A stretch of 64,000 nt of DNA. Origin: Distichodus sexfasciatus. Taxonomy: Eukaryota; Chordata; Actinopteri; Characiformes; Distichodontidae. Shown piece after piece: positions 45,901 through 57,876 of this stretch (its first letter is position 1; the number at the start of each line of letters is the position of its first letter). The stretch spans positions 24,586-88,585 of the forward strand of contig JAVGVS010000821.1 in the NCBI GenBank assembly GCA_032718565.1. The letters run 5' to 3'. Under the pieces are notes generated by a model that saw only the letters and a program-made list of their open reading frames with translations, had not been told where the DNA came from and ran no database searches. The translations under genes were made by a program, and so were the position numbers.

Positions 45901-48900
45901 AAAGGGGAAGTTTTTCAGCCAGATTTATTGACAACAGTACAGTATAGACCTTCCACTGTTTCAAAACACTAAAAACAAAAAATCCACAATTTTACCCCAC
46001 GCAACATAGACGCTCGTTTTTTTTCAGAAACCTACATTGCAACAAGCGACTGGTTTTGCCGTGGAGGGTCACAAGTTCGCAAAAAATGCTCACTACTCGA
46101 TCTGAGTTCGCTTTAAGGGCCGAAACGGACCAAGTGTGAAAACACCCTAAAAAACTCCAAAAAACGCAAATTGATTTGGAAAAACGGGATCTTATTATTA
46201 ACGAGTGAATCACATCTTCCCGTATAATCCTGCGCTTAATCCTAATTTCCCAATTTCCTCATAGTGTATGGTTTGAGACGATAAACAACATTTTGTAAGA
46301 ATTCTAACAAATACACTGCATGCTCCATGTCTGCTCCATGTCTGCTCCATGTCTAATGTGACCACAATTTGGAGTGATCAGAAAAACCCGGGAATGAGAA
46401 AACGTGATTTAAACGTGATTTAAGACGGACTTGACTGAAATGTGCAGAATATTTATCACCGGATAGTTTTACTGTGGACGTGGATGCTAATTGATATACC
46501 TGTTAGTATGAGCTGGAGAGCAAAGCTTCTTACTGCAGGAACAAACTTATTCTCCGGAAGGTTCTCCTCTGTCTCCTCACACAGATACCGACACACCACC
46601 TGCACACACACACACACACACACACAAAATCAGCTGGCTGTAAGGTTGTAGTGCTGTTAGACCATCATTTATCATTTACAACCCGGTTTCACACAATTTG
46701 CTACAACAAAAAAGTCTTGCACTGGTAAAACGAGAAGCTCAAATTGAGTTAAACCATCGGCTGAAGACACAGGACAGTTTATATTTATTAAAGGATCTAT
46801 AGAATGCATAAAAAAGTAAGTATTAAACAGACAGTACATTGTTTTCTCTGATCAAATGAGTCAGAATGTGTGTAAATGGTCTAAAAATAAAGCAGTTTTA
46901 TTTAATGTCATTGCTGCAATACATCACAAATCTCAAAACTGATTTGACATGAAAGTAGTTGAGTTTATACAGAGAAATAAATAAAAAGATACTCACATAT
47001 CACTTGCATGTTTCTAAAATAATCAGTTATAGGTTTTTAAATTGTGCTGTGTGATGGTGCGATGTTCATCTAAATTTATCTTTTTGGGGATGAAAGCTGC
47101 TGTTTCCTCCACGGCAAAAGCAGTCGCTTGTCGCAACAGAGGTTTTCTAAGAAAAACGAGCGTATATGTTGGGTGGGGTAAAATTTTGGATTTTTTGTTT
47201 TTAAACAGTGGAAGGTCTATACTGCACTGTTGTGAATAGATTTCGCTGAAAAACTTAGCCTTTCCATCCTAAAAACGTGACTTTCTTGAGGTGAGGAATT
47301 CAATTCCAGCAGAATGTTAAAAGTTTCTGTTTTGACCGCTCTACTTCAATATTTACGCTAAATCCACTGGTTGATTTTTGCGACAAGCGACTGGTTTTGC
47401 CGTGGAGGGTCACATATATTATGTATTACAACAAATCTGAGAAAACTCACACAGCAGACACGTTTCAATGTCATGACGGAGCTTATGGTTTGGTTTTTGC
47501 TCATCGAGCTACATTAGGAGCGCGGTCAGGGAGTCGGCCCCGTGATCGGCGGGTCGCCGGTTCAAATCCCGGACTGGTAAAGGTACCACTGAGGTACTTG
47601 TGAGCAAGGCACCGTCCCCAAGCACTGCTCTCTAAAAAAACCCAACAGTCCCCTGCTCCTTCACAGACGGGTCAAATGTAAAGTTTCCCTATTTAACTTC
47701 ACCTGATAGCCCTGTAAGAACGGCTCCAGTACGGAACACAGGAAAGCGAGTGTGTTCTGTCCGCTCGGAGACGTCACAATTTCCTGCTGCAGCTCCTGAA
47801 TGGCTTCACACTTCTCCAGCAGGTAGCACGCCTCCTCAAAGTCCTACACACAAACACATCACAAACGGAGCCGAATCAGTGAACTCACCAACTGGCTCTA
47901 GACTGGGATCTGGTTTCCCGGTTTCTGAACAAGTTTGTGAATTAGGACAGATCCTTTTTTGAGTTTTCTTTTACCTGAACAGACGCTCCAGGACAGAGTA
48001 TGAACTCGTTGGAGAAGACGTCTCGCAGGAAGTTGAAGCAGTTATAAACCTCATCTGGAAAAACGAAAAAGACAATGCAGTTAGGTCAAAGATATATCAA
48101 TATGTTGTCCAACAAGTGATATTTGCTGGAAAGGAATAAAAATGATTCGACTTGTATATCTCAGGAATGTTTATTTAATGCAGAGATTGCGATATTTATT
48201 ATTAAATAAATTAAAATTAAGAGTTGAACATTGACGGGGGACACGAGACAGATAATACACTCCTGGGCTAACGGAGCTCACACAAAATCCATTCACTCCA
48301 ATATCTTTTTAAAGGTACACATCTGTAGTCTTAGGGAAAAAGTTAATTTCTCCATAATGAAGATCTCTCTCATAACTTCATAAAAGTCCTCTACTTTGGG
48401 TGCATCCTGTTGTAGCCACTTCTTTGTAATTGCCTTTTTACTGGCTGCAATAATTATTTTAAAAAGATATTTAAGTCCAGTGTGCGTTGTGAAAGTGAAA
48501 GTGAGTGATTATTTGTTATTGTGAACACACCACAGCACAGCACACAGTGCACCACAATGTGACCTCTGCATTTAACCCATCCGTAAAGGAGCAGTGGGCA
48601 GCTAACAAGCACTTGGGGACGGTACCTTGCTCATGAGTACCTCAGGGGTGACGGTACCTTGCTCATGAGTACCTCAGGGGTGACTTTACCGGCCCTGGAT
48701 TTGAACCTGCGACCTTCTGATCACGGGGCGATCACCCTACCGTTACGCCACCAACTGCCCCTTGTGGCAGAAATATTTCCCCAAAACATGACATCTGTAA
48801 CATGTTTTTAAATGTAGAGCTGTAACTGAACAAGAAAATGATTTGGAGTCATACTCTGGCCAAATGTCATGACACCAAATAAACAATCAGTCCAAACGCA

Positions 48901-51403
48901 CAGTCTTGTATTACTATCTTTGTGAGGTCCTTCCATAGACTCCCATAATGACTAAAGTAGATAATTTTACACCTACACCTAATCCTAACCCTAACCTTAA
49001 CCTCAGTAACCAAAAGCACATCTTTTACCTCTTTTAGTTTCTCAAATAAAACAAGCACATTTACTATAAAGTCATTTTTCCTCATGGGGACCTCTCAAAT
49101 GTCCCCACAAAGCCCAAAAAAAACAGATAAAAGTGGTTTTAGGGGACAAAAAGGTCCCCACAATGCAATTAATACATGGACGACACAACTTAGAGAAACA
49201 GGAAAGAAGCCAAATTAATATTTGTATCTTTAAAATATTTAATAAAACTTAGGTTTTTCTACTTTCATATGAATATTTAGGAACCTAAAACATAACAAAT
49301 ATTAGGAAAAATCTTTTTTTTTTTCCTGGACAAAAATACCAATCCATCAGGTCTTAAAAATCAGTCTGACTCCCACACACACACACACACACATCCTTGT
49401 ACTTATATAGTAGTGAGGACCTCCACTGACTTCTATATTGTTGTATGTAAATAATACTACACCTAACCCTAAACATAACCCTGTATTTTTTTTGTAAAAG
49501 CAGTTTAAAGAAGTGAGGACCACTAAAAAAGTCCTCACTTCCCAAAAATGTCCTCACTCTGCTGGTTAAAAACTCATTTTGGTTCTCACGAAGTAGCAAG
49601 TACAAGAAGATACACACACACACACACACACACACTCACACACTCTCTCTCTCTCTCTGTGCTCACCCCTCCTGTGTGAGTTGGCGGTGTTGATGGCCAC
49701 AGCCAGCAGTGCAGGTCTGACCAGCAGGTGCAGCATCTGGTTCCTGTAGGAGGCGCAGGAGAGCAGGCTGACAGCTCGGTTAAACTCCGCCTCCTCTGCA
49801 CTCGACTCCGCCCCCATCGCTTCAGCAACCACCAATCGCACGAAGCCATCCGACACACACACCAGGTTCTTATGCAGAGCCAAACTGGCGTTGATCACCT
49901 TACTGACGGGCTCCCGGTCTGATGGAGGGAGGAGAGATGGAGACGGGGACAGAGAGAGAGAGAGAGAGAATCGTGAGGAAAGGTGATGAGAAAGAGAGAG
50001 AGAAAAAGAGGGGAGGCAGAAAGAGAAGGAGTAGGAAGAGAGGAATAAGAAGAAGGAATGAGAGAGAGGAGGGATGGGGGAGGGGTGACGGCGGAGGAGC
50101 AGAAGAAACGGAGAGAAAGAAAGAAGAAAGAGAGTAAAAATGATGTAAAATTGTATAAAAGTGTATAAAAATTAATTCCTCCAATAAAATGTCTCGAAAA
50201 TAAGCCTAAACTGTCTAAATTCTACTATATTTTTCAAATTATTTATTCCTAAACAACTTCTCCAAAGTCAAGATTTTTCCTCGTGTTAAAAACGTAAACC
50301 ACTGTGCAGACGGGGCTGCAGCTGAACGAGAAGAAAATAAACCCGTCTAAAAGAGAGACGCTTCGTTTTTATTGCTGCGTACCTGGCCAGTCCAAAAAGC
50401 CCCCGAAGCTGAGGGCCAGGCCCCGGAGCCGCTCCGCCTGCTCGCTGAGGGATGACAGCTCCATCCCATCCGGATTCTGCATCAGCAGCGTTGCCACGAC
50501 GACCCACGGCTTCAGCACCATGCTCTCTTCCTGCATTCGTACCAGACGGTACGCGACGTCACTCACAAAGGCCTGCGTGTCCGCCGCCGGTCTCTGGGGG
50601 ATGTGTCTGAAAAAATTAGGATTTTAGCAAAATGTAAAAAATACAGAGCAGAGCTCAAGCGATTTGGGGTTTGGCTGATTATCGATTACCGGTATTTATC
50701 ATTTTTATGGTCATCGTTAACGGTAAAAAAAAAAAAAAAACAATATGAAGATACATCATCGAGTGAATGAATGAATTTTAATAAATGAATGGATGAATTT
50801 TAACAGCACCATAATCCAGGTGTTATTTATTTTTAATTTAAACAAAAACTAAAACCCCTGTTTGTTTGAGTTTGTTACAGTATTCACAAATAAATGCTTT
50901 TCCAGTTCGTACGACTGTATGAATTGGACCGTGATGCTGGTGGGAGCACAGGGGTGATCTGGGGATGTGTCTGTTCTAAGTGGGGCCACACTGTAGCGTT
51001 GTGATTAAAGTCCACGTTATCAGACACAAACAGCTGAAGCTGGTGTAGTTAGTGTCGGGGGACAGTGACCTGGGCAGCAGGCTGTAGTGAGAGCGCTGGA
51101 TGTGGCCCTGAGCCAAACTCCTCAACGACACCGGCTGACCAAAATACACATGCATACTGCCGTAATCCTCACTCAGGATACGCCTCGCCTTCAACAGACC
51201 CTGACAGAGAGAGAGAGAGAGAGAGAGAAGGAAAGACATCCATATTTAAAAAAGAAGTTAGAGACATAGAAAAGAGGTCATTGAAAAGATGGATGGATGG
51301 ATAGACAGAAGAATGTAGAAACAGACAGACAGATAGACAGATAGATAGATGGATGGATGGACGGATGGACAGACGGATAGACAGACAGATAGATAGATGA
51401 ACG

Positions 51404-51482
<79 letters not shown>

Positions 51483-51546
51483 GGATGGATGGACAGACGG
51501 ATAGACAGACAGACAGATAGATGGATGGACGGATGGACGGATGGAC

Positions 51547-51610
<64 letters not shown>

Positions 51611-51635
51611 GGACAGACAGACAGACAGAAAGACG

Positions 51636-51673
<38 letters not shown>

Positions 51674-54600
51674 TAGATAGATGAATGGATGGATGGACGG
51701 ATGGACGGATGAACGGATGGACAGATGGACAGATGGACGGATGAACGGATGAACGGATGAACAGACGGATAGACAGACAGATAGATGGATGTGTGGATAG
51801 ATAGATAGATAGACAGACAGACGGATGGATGATAGATGGAGAGGGAGAGAGAGAGAGAGAGAAGACATTTAGACAAGAGAAAGGGTCAATGAGGGAGAAG
51901 AAATAAAGTAGACAGCAAATCAGAGGAGAGAGATGACGACAGACATTGAAACGTGTGGTGAGAGAGGGAGAAGTGGAGAAGAAAGAAAGGTTGGCGTACA
52001 GAAGAGAGAGTGAGAGACGGAGCAGAGATAAAAGAGACAGAAATATCCAACAGAGAAGAGATACAGAGAAGAGAGAGGGAGTGTGTGTTTGTGTGGATAC
52101 TCACGGATGTGGACTCTTTAGGTTTAGGAACTCCCAGCAGCTCTCGAGCGTACAGAGACTCCTCCAGAACCCTCTCGTAACTGATGCTGACCGGAACCAG
52201 GTTGACATCAAACACTTCTCCTTTAAAAAACGGCTCCATCACGATGTTCAACAGACCTGCACGCGAGAGGGAGGGAGAGAGGACATCAGTAAACACCCTA
52301 GCAGTTAGCAGCACCCAGGGAGCAGCGCTTGAGGACGGTACCTTGCTCAGGAGTACCTCAGCAGTACCTTTACCGGTCTGAGACTTGAACCGGCAACCCT
52401 CCGATCACGGGGCCGACTCCGTAACCGTTAAACTAGCACTAGCCATTGCACCTCCGTGCTGCCCTAGTTCTATATTTTACAATTATTTCAGTCAAAATGT
52501 CAAACTCATGTTTAAAACCAATGCATCTTCAGCATCTACATCATCTGCGTCGGCTAGTTCACGGCACCCATCGAGTTCCAACTTGATGTTTATTTCATAG
52601 CTCCTAATTTGCTTTTCCCATTTGTAACGCCCTGATGGATGACCGCAGCAGCGCTTCGGTTCTTGCCGCGTTTTGGCGCGTCGCTTTGAACTCCTCCCTC
52701 CATAAATAAGCCGGGCCCATTTTAAAACCCTGATTCAATTGTGCAACTGTTCCGAAATTTCATTCAGGGCGTGCATCCGTCCCCCCCCACCTTTCCCGTC
52801 CCCAAACCCCCCCTCCCGATGCTGGCACTCGGCAGGCGATGGAGAGGACGAGGAAGAGGAGGGGGAGACAAGGGGGAAAAAAAAAAACCCTTCCTGTCAC
52901 CTCCCATTTATTCAAACGGGAGCAGAGAAAAATGAGGCGGCGGAGCGCCAGGCGAAAGGCTTGACGCTGCGAGATATTATGCGGGAGTCAGCAAGGGCCC
53001 TCCGTCAAAAAGCCGGACGTGTGGAAAACGCCACAGCGAAGGCGCCGGTGGCCTGCCTCGCATCCTTCACGCCGGCTGCGCCGGGAAGACAACGCTATCC
53101 GATTACCCGTCTTCGGCGTCAGTGATTTGCCCGTCCGGCTCCTCGTCCCTTCCAGGAAGAACTCGATTGGCGCGTAGCCGTTCTGCGGAAACACGATAGA
53201 GAAATTGGCGTCTGGCGTCCTGGAGAACACTGTAATGTGAGGTCTGTTTTACTGCATTGCATTACTTCTACAGAAGAAAGTTGGCTCTTATGTACAAATC
53301 CCAAAAAGAAATGAGTCTGTAAACCAATCAATACAAGGAATTTTTGGGTAGCAATATAAAGTCAATATTCATGAAAATTTATGAAAATGTTTCTTTTTAA
53401 CCTAATGTTAAAAGTCTTTACTTTTTTTATTTCTGTAACATGATCGAAATCATTATCGCTCTTAAAAATCCAATATCAGTTATAGATGAAAACCCATTAA
53501 AAACTTGCTTTGTTTTATCCTCAAAGTCAGTGAAACAAGAACAGATAGATCAATGGAAGGATAGAAGCACAGAGGAATAGAGAGACAGACACTCCTTACC
53601 TTCAGCATGGTCTTCACGTATTCAGAGAAGACGGCCCAATAGAGTTTATCTCCTCCAAACGAGCGGCGGATAAAAAACGCCCCGGACATGCGCAGCATCT
53701 CTCCAACCACCTTCATACTCATGAAATCTGCAACAAGAAGATTCAACAAATGTCAAACTTCTGAAAAATAATATATAAATATTTATATACTGAGTTATGG
53801 GGCAATGGTGGGAGCTATGTTCATACGGTGGCGTAGCAATTGTGGGGAAATGCTGGGGCAATGGTGGATCAGGTGACGTTGCCCAGATCATAATCTGTTA
53901 TGGGCAGAATTCTGGTATTGCACACATACGCACCCATCCCTGCAGCAATGACAGGAAGAGCGAGGTCGTAGGTGTAGAAGATGTAGGACATCATCAGGAA
54001 GTCCATGTAGCTGCGGTGGCTGGGCAGCAGAACCACCGGGTGTTCCTGGATGGCCTGCTGAAGCTGAGAACGAAAATCAACACGTCAATCAACTAATTCC
54101 TAATGTGATCCAAAGCATTTAACAAATGTAAACACAGATGCATCATCCAGCTAATCAAGACTCAAGCATACACTATTCTCTTTTGAGTCAGTAAGAACTT
54201 TGGTTTATTATTAGCCACATTAGCCTCTCTTGACCGCATTTTTGGGCCTTGTGAAGGTGCAGTGGTGAGACTGGGGAACACAGACACGGGCCAAACGTGA
54301 CGTGGTGGCTTCTCACCCTCTGAACGCCCTCCTCGTTGACACAGACACTGCGGTAGAGAGCCTTGAAGGCCTTGCTGAGTGTGTAGGCGAAGAAGCGAAT
54401 GGTGCCGAGCTGCAAGCGGTGAGCCATTTCCTCCAGGATCAGCGAGGCTTCCTCCTGCACTGCCTCCACCGACTCTCCACTCTCTACTGAGACCTGCAAA
54501 AAGAGGGAGCGCGACAGAGAGAGATAGAGAGTGAGAAATATGGGTAAGGGTGGAGCGAGAGGGAGAAACAGAGACAGGGAGAGAGAGTAGAGAGACCGAT

Positions 54601-57252
54601 TAGTGTATGTTGTGCTGCGATGAGTGTATAAAACACAGCTGTCATTAGGTGTAGGCTTACAGGTCAAACGCTAAGCAGGAACCTGAGTGTGTTTGTACCT
54701 TCTTGATGATGTACTGTAGGGAGTCAGACTTCAGCGCCAGGCTCTTCAGCTCACTGGCTCTGCAGGGCGTCAGGCCTCGGTACACGGTGGGCATGTAGCA
54801 GCGCAGAGCATACCTCACATCGCTGGAGCGCCGCCTCTCCTCCAGGATGTCCTCAAAGTCATCACGCTTTTTTAACGCAGACTCCCTGTGCTACACGAAC
54901 ATGGAGCCAGTGGGAACAGGATACAATTAACTTAAAGTTTATGGTATTACTGCATATTAAAGATGTAATATAATATGGTAATGGTAAAAGATAAATCATA
55001 TTGTGATGCAAACATATGTATTAGTTTAATTCATGTATTTAGGGGGTCGTGAGGACTTCCTAACTGCTGAAACATGAAAAACTATGATTTGTCCATTTTC
55101 TTATGGTTTTGTGAGGGCATTTTTAGGGAAAAATATTGTTCTATTTGAGGGCGGCACTGAGTGCTTAGCGCTGCCACCTTACAGCAACAAGGTCCTGGGC
55201 TCGATCCCCGAGTCGGCCGAAGGGCCTTTCTGCGTGGAGTTGGCATGCTCTCCCCGTGTTCGTGTGGGTTTCCTCCAGGTGCTCCGGTTTCCTCTCACAG
55301 TCCAAAAGCTTGCACTGTAGGTTAACTGGCGAATCTAAATTGGCCCTGTAAGGTGTGAATGGGAGTTTGATTGTGTGAGTGTGTGTGCCCCGTGGTGTGC
55401 CCAGGGTAGGTCCTCGTCTTGCGCCCGTAGTTCCTTGGATAGGCTCCGGTCTCCCTGTGATCCCAGTTTGGATTAAGCGGTTCGGATAATGAATGAATGA
55501 ATGAATATTGTTCTATTTGAAAAACTAGTGGAGGTAAAAGAGCGGAGGTAAAAGATTTGCTTTTGGTTACCAAGGTTATGGTTAAGGTTATGGTTAGGAT
55601 TAGCTCTAGATGTAGTGTTATTTAGATCTAGTTATTTATGACAAAAATAGCAATACAAGAGTATGTGTATGAGCTTGCATGTTTATATGAAATATATAAA
55701 CATAATATTATGCTGAGAACTACTACAAGGTGTTAATGTGCAAAATTAAATAAAGTTAATCAATAGGGGTGCAACGATTATTCGACATTGTCGACAAAAA
55801 TCGACAATAAAAATAGTCGCCGACGAATTTGATTGTCGATGATTGTCGCCAGACGTCTTTTTAAACGGAGTGAAACGTTTTCCTTCCTTTCTACCTGTGC
55901 AACACTACCGCTTTCCAATAGAGTGCACTTATACACCACACTCTGGTGAGATTCGCTCTTGTGCAACAGCATTCAGTGACAGGTAGAAGAATGGCCCTAT
56001 GGCGTCACATCAACGCCAAAACTAGAGCGCGCAAAATGGCTTGCCGCAAAAATTTCGCGGGCGTAAATTTCAAAGTCGCAAGCGCAGATGTGAAACTCGA
56101 GAGCACAAAATTAAGAATCGAGTGTGCGTTTGTGATAATACTATGTGCAAACTGTATTTTTCCTCTCTCAAATGTCTTTTTCCTCTTGATGTGTTAAACG
56201 TCCTCGCATGTGAAGTAGATTACCGACGAGCGGCTTTTTTGCTCAAGTGAGATTTCTACGCGCGTGGTTTGAAAGGGGCGGGTTTGGACAGTTTGGGGGT
56301 GGGGTATTGGCAGTTTCTGGCTGCGAATCCTATTGGCCGATGGCTCCTGGTTTTGTGATTGGCTTAAGAAAGTTCCTACAGAAAAACCAAAGATGTCGGA
56401 GGAAGAGGAACGGCGACGGGTCGGTTAAACGCAAGTTATAGTTTATCGACCTTATAATAATAATTTAATAGTTAGGTCTTACACGTTTAATAAGCACGCA
56501 AAACGGTAAAGTAACCAACGCCTTTGTCACTCGCTCATAAATGTTATAATGGTATGTTACCATTTTCTCAGTACCATCAGAAAACCAGGAGCCATCGTAA
56601 GGCTAGATAAGGCAAAGAAGAAACTTATTTATTAAAATATGCTTTTGAGTGAACTATCTTTCTTGTCTTTATTATTTACCACAAAATTTAAATAACCTCA
56701 TACTAAATGTAAAAGCTGGTAGCTAAATCGGAGCCATTTTATAATTATGCAATTTATAATCCGATTAGTCAACTAATCGTTTTAATAGTCGATGACTAGT
56801 CGATTCTCAAAATAGTCGCAGCCCTATTAATCAAACGGTAATGGCATGTTGTAGTACCTGCGCTGTCAGTACAATGATTGCTTAAAATACTACCTCCTTT
56901 TTTCAGTGTCAAACTTATGCAGTGCTTATGATTAATATTTTTCAACACATCACGGGTATCGTATGAAAATGATCGTAGTGAACGATACATTCCACTTCGA
57001 TGTATCGTCACTTCCTTCAGACAAGCGCCACATAATTGCAACACTGTAGCCATGTGACTTAAGGCTCGTCCACATTCAAATGCAACACGTTTTAGACACG
57101 AGTTCGGAGAGTTGTAAGAGGCTTAATTAAGAGTTTTTAGGGGAAAATCCTCGACATTATCTCTGCTAAAGATCAGGAAACCAGAACGTCAGGTGAAGTT
57201 TGGAGAAAGATTCATATCAAAAACTCACCCAGTACAGTCGCTTGGACGCCAT
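42983..57252 (-). CDS. gnpat: Dihydroxyacetone-phosphate acyltransferase (complete, 16 coding exons)
   Basis: It acylates dihydroxyacetone phosphate at the peroxisome membrane, the first step of ether-lipid and plasmalogen synthesis. The coding exons, 5' to 3', are 57,229-57,252; 54,699-54,890; 54,317-54,493; 53,934-54,063; 53,600-53,727; 53,107-53,182; 52,105-52,256; 51,070-51,200; 50,383-50,606; 49,667-49,918; 47,975-48,054; 47,703-47,843; 46,500-46,599; 43,990-44,083; 43,817-43,878; 42,983-43,026. They total 2,007 bases, 668 residues plus TAA, against about 680 in human, with the same exon count. All phases fit. Key motifs are HRSYMD (HX4D catalytic, residues 147-152), FFLEGTRSR (225-233) and VPVSISYERVLEE. 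The C-terminus is ARL, a peroxisomal targeting signal type 1. The start is MASKRLYW. An odd residue is LTPKTG where mammals have LTPKFG. Intron 1 is long and holds a hAT-like insertion. Confidence 0.95.
43141..43200. repeat. (CA)n microsatellite in the last gnpat intron
   Basis: An interrupted CACACACGCACACG run lies between the last two coding exons of gnpat. Confidence 0.85.
43299..43790. repeat. 35-bp minisatellite, about 14 copies
   Basis: The unit is CACATAAAGACGCGCTAGTT plus CCCGTTAGCCGGTTT, head to tail with few substitutions and no spacers. It ends about 25 bases before the donor of the exon at 43,817-43,878. The low divergence suggests recent expansion or homogenisation. It is in an intron, so there is no protein effect. 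Confidence 0.95.
44253..45136. mobile_element. hAT-like element with TAGGGATGCAC ends
   Basis: Inverted termini TAGGGATGCACTGATCGAT and ATCGGTGCATCCCTA bound 884 bases. The flanks are GCTTAAAT (44,245-44,252) and GCTTACAT (45,137-45,144), a 7-of-8 match to the 8-base duplication of hAT elements. There is no transposase. The internal 44,477-44,753 is shared with the element at 55,764. It sits in a gnpat intron. Confidence 0.85.
45421..46073. mobile_element. MITE 'CCACGGCAAAACCAGTCGC', copy 2 (inverted)
   Basis: It has the same ends and interior as 6,565-7,187 but in opposite orientation, about 650 bases, in a gnpat intron. Confidence 0.85.
46604..46626. repeat. (CA)n microsatellite next to a gnpat exon
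   Basis: The CA run starts five bases from the acceptor of exon 46,500-46,599; on the coding strand it forms a (TG)n tract directly before the TGTGCAG acceptor. Confidence 0.85.
47101..47414. mobile_element. MITE 'CCACGGCAAAACCAGTCGC', copy 3 (internally deleted)
   Basis: It has both ends of the family but only about 310 bases; the middle (bases equivalent to about 6,850-7,150) is missing. It is in a gnpat intron, in the orientation of copy 1. Confidence 0.8.
47519..47640 (+). repeat. tRNA-derived SINE copy
   Basis: The sequence has GCGCGGTCAGGGAGTCGGCC, GGTTCAAATCCCGGACTGG and GAGGTACTTGTGAGCAAGGC. It is in a gnpat intron. Confidence 0.75.
48530..48762 (-). repeat. tRNA-derived SINE copy with internal 34-bp duplication
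   Basis: This is the longest copy of the SINE, beginning at GGGGCAGTTGGTGGCGTAAC on the minus strand. The segment GGTACCTTGCTCATGAGTAC is duplicated in tandem at about 48,620-48,680. Confidence 0.8.
48898..49185. mobile_element. MITE-like element with CCTAACCCTAACC interior
   Basis: The sequence TTTGTGAGGTCCTTCCATAG...GGGGACAAAAAGGTCCCCAC is a common type of fish intronic repeat. The CCTAACCCTAACCTTAACC run inside is a repeat component, not a telomere. Confidence 0.5.
49395..49610. mobile_element. MITE-like element flanked by (CA)n
   Basis: CCTTGTACTTATATAGTAGT and CGAAGTAGCAAGTACAAG are inverted ends. A CA run lies on each outer side, as if it inserted into a microsatellite or spread with one. 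It is just outside gnpat exon 49,667-49,918. Confidence 0.5.
49607..49660. repeat. (CA)n(CT)n microsatellite
   Basis: The run reaches to six bases from the donor of gnpat exon 49,667-49,918. The two minus-strand open frames through it are the exon plus translated repeat. Confidence 0.9.
51202..51870. repeat. Compound GA / GATA / GACA / GGAT microsatellite, about 0.65 kb
   Basis: (GA)n at 51,208-51,230 precedes blocks of GATA, GACA, GACG and GGAT tetramers at 51,286-51,835 and a further (GA)n. It lies in the gnpat intron between exons 52,105-52,256 and 51,070-51,200. The 235- and 196-codon Ser/Leu/Ile/Tyr frames are translated repeat. Confidence 0.95.
52300..52445 (-). repeat. tRNA-derived SINE copy
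   Basis: The sequence has GGTACTCCTGAGCAAGGTAC and GGTTGCCGGTTCAAGTCTCA on the minus strand. It is in a gnpat intron. Confidence 0.75.
52620..53100. other. GC-rich intronic patch, unassigned
   Basis: The G+C content is far above that of its surroundings, with CCATAAATAAGCCGGGCCC, C and A runs, and a 128-codon plus-strand frame without recognisable similarity. It could be an inserted element or an internal CpG island. No clear ends or target duplication were found. Confidence 0.35.
55149..55510 (+). repeat. DANA-like SINE, copy 3 (most complete)
   Basis: The sequence reads GGCGGCACTGAGTGCTTAGC, AACAAGGTCCTGGGCTCGAT, GGTTTCCTCCAGGTGCTCCG and GGTTAACTGGCGAATCTAAA, ending in a (GAAT)n tail. The tRNA-like head is preserved. 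It is in gnpat intron 1. Confidence 0.85.
55764..56826. mobile_element. hAT-like element with TAGGGGTGCAACG ends
   Basis: The ends are TAGGGGTGCAACGATTATTC and AATAGTCGCAGCCCTA, flanked by a perfect 8-base duplication TTAATCAA at 55,756-55,763 and 56,827-56,834. It is 1,063 bases without transposase. The internal core 55,999-56,280 is shared with the element at 44,253, although their ends differ. It is in gnpat intron 1. Confidence 0.9.
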
Positions 57253-57876
57253 TTTGAGTCAGGGTCTAATAAAGCATGAGTGATAAAAACAGGAAAGCAG
57301 CTTGTAGAGGAATTAAAGTGTTTTATATGAAGGCTCTGTTCATTTCGACAGTGTAAATAAAAGGGTAAGTTCGCTGCACAACCGCACACACATGGGTGGT
57401 GTCAAAAATGCAAGTGTCGCGTGTCAAACGGCTCCCCATTCTCCATGTAGTGCACTTTATCATACCGCAAACAAGCTCATAAAACTGACTTTTCATACCG
57501 GGTGTAAAACTCTATATATGGGTTATTAATATGACTTTCAACCTCTTAATGTTGTGCTTTATATGTGGCTTATAAACCTTCTTTTCACATTAGAGCTCAT
57601 GGTGTGACACGTTGGGCGCTTTAGTGTGCTCTAAATTACGCTATTAAACGGCGTCATTTTCCGCACTACATAGGACACTTGGAAGCTAAGTGAGCGTCGA
57701 CAAATCAACCTATTTCACTGTTCCGGAAAAGGCGGAGTCTGGACGGTGGCCGCGAGTGGACATGAGCAGAACGCGGATGTAAAACGTGCAGTTGGTTCGT
57801 ACACGTGATACGAACCGGTCTCTTTTCACGTTTTATCGTGATTTTTGTAGTATTTAAGTATTTATTTTATTGTTAA
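57253..57876. promoter_or_regulatory. Divergent gnpat / C1orf131 promoter region
   Basis: Only 624 bases separate the two start codons. On the C1orf131 side lie TTCCGGAAAAGGCGG, with an ETS-type core and a GC-box-like stretch, and GGACGGTGGCCGCGAG. This kind of compact head-to-head layout usually means one bidirectional housekeeping promoter; no TATA box is evident. Transcription start sites are not determined. Confidence 0.6.

Noticed and set aside
46500..46600. Alternative reading in which the gnpat exon joins 43,990-44,073
   Set aside because: That acceptor gives a frameshift; the acceptor ten bases upstream (exon end 44,083) restores the frame and matches the human protein length.
48960..49020. 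CCTAACCCTAACC run suggesting an interstitial telomere repeat
   Set aside because: It is short, irregular and lies within a MITE-like intronic repeat that has its own ends.
51169..51876. Long open frames of 235 and 196 codons on the minus strand
   Set aside because: They are translations of GATA/GACA/GGAT microsatellite (Ser, Leu, Ile, Tyr, Cys periodic) joined to part of a gnpat exon.
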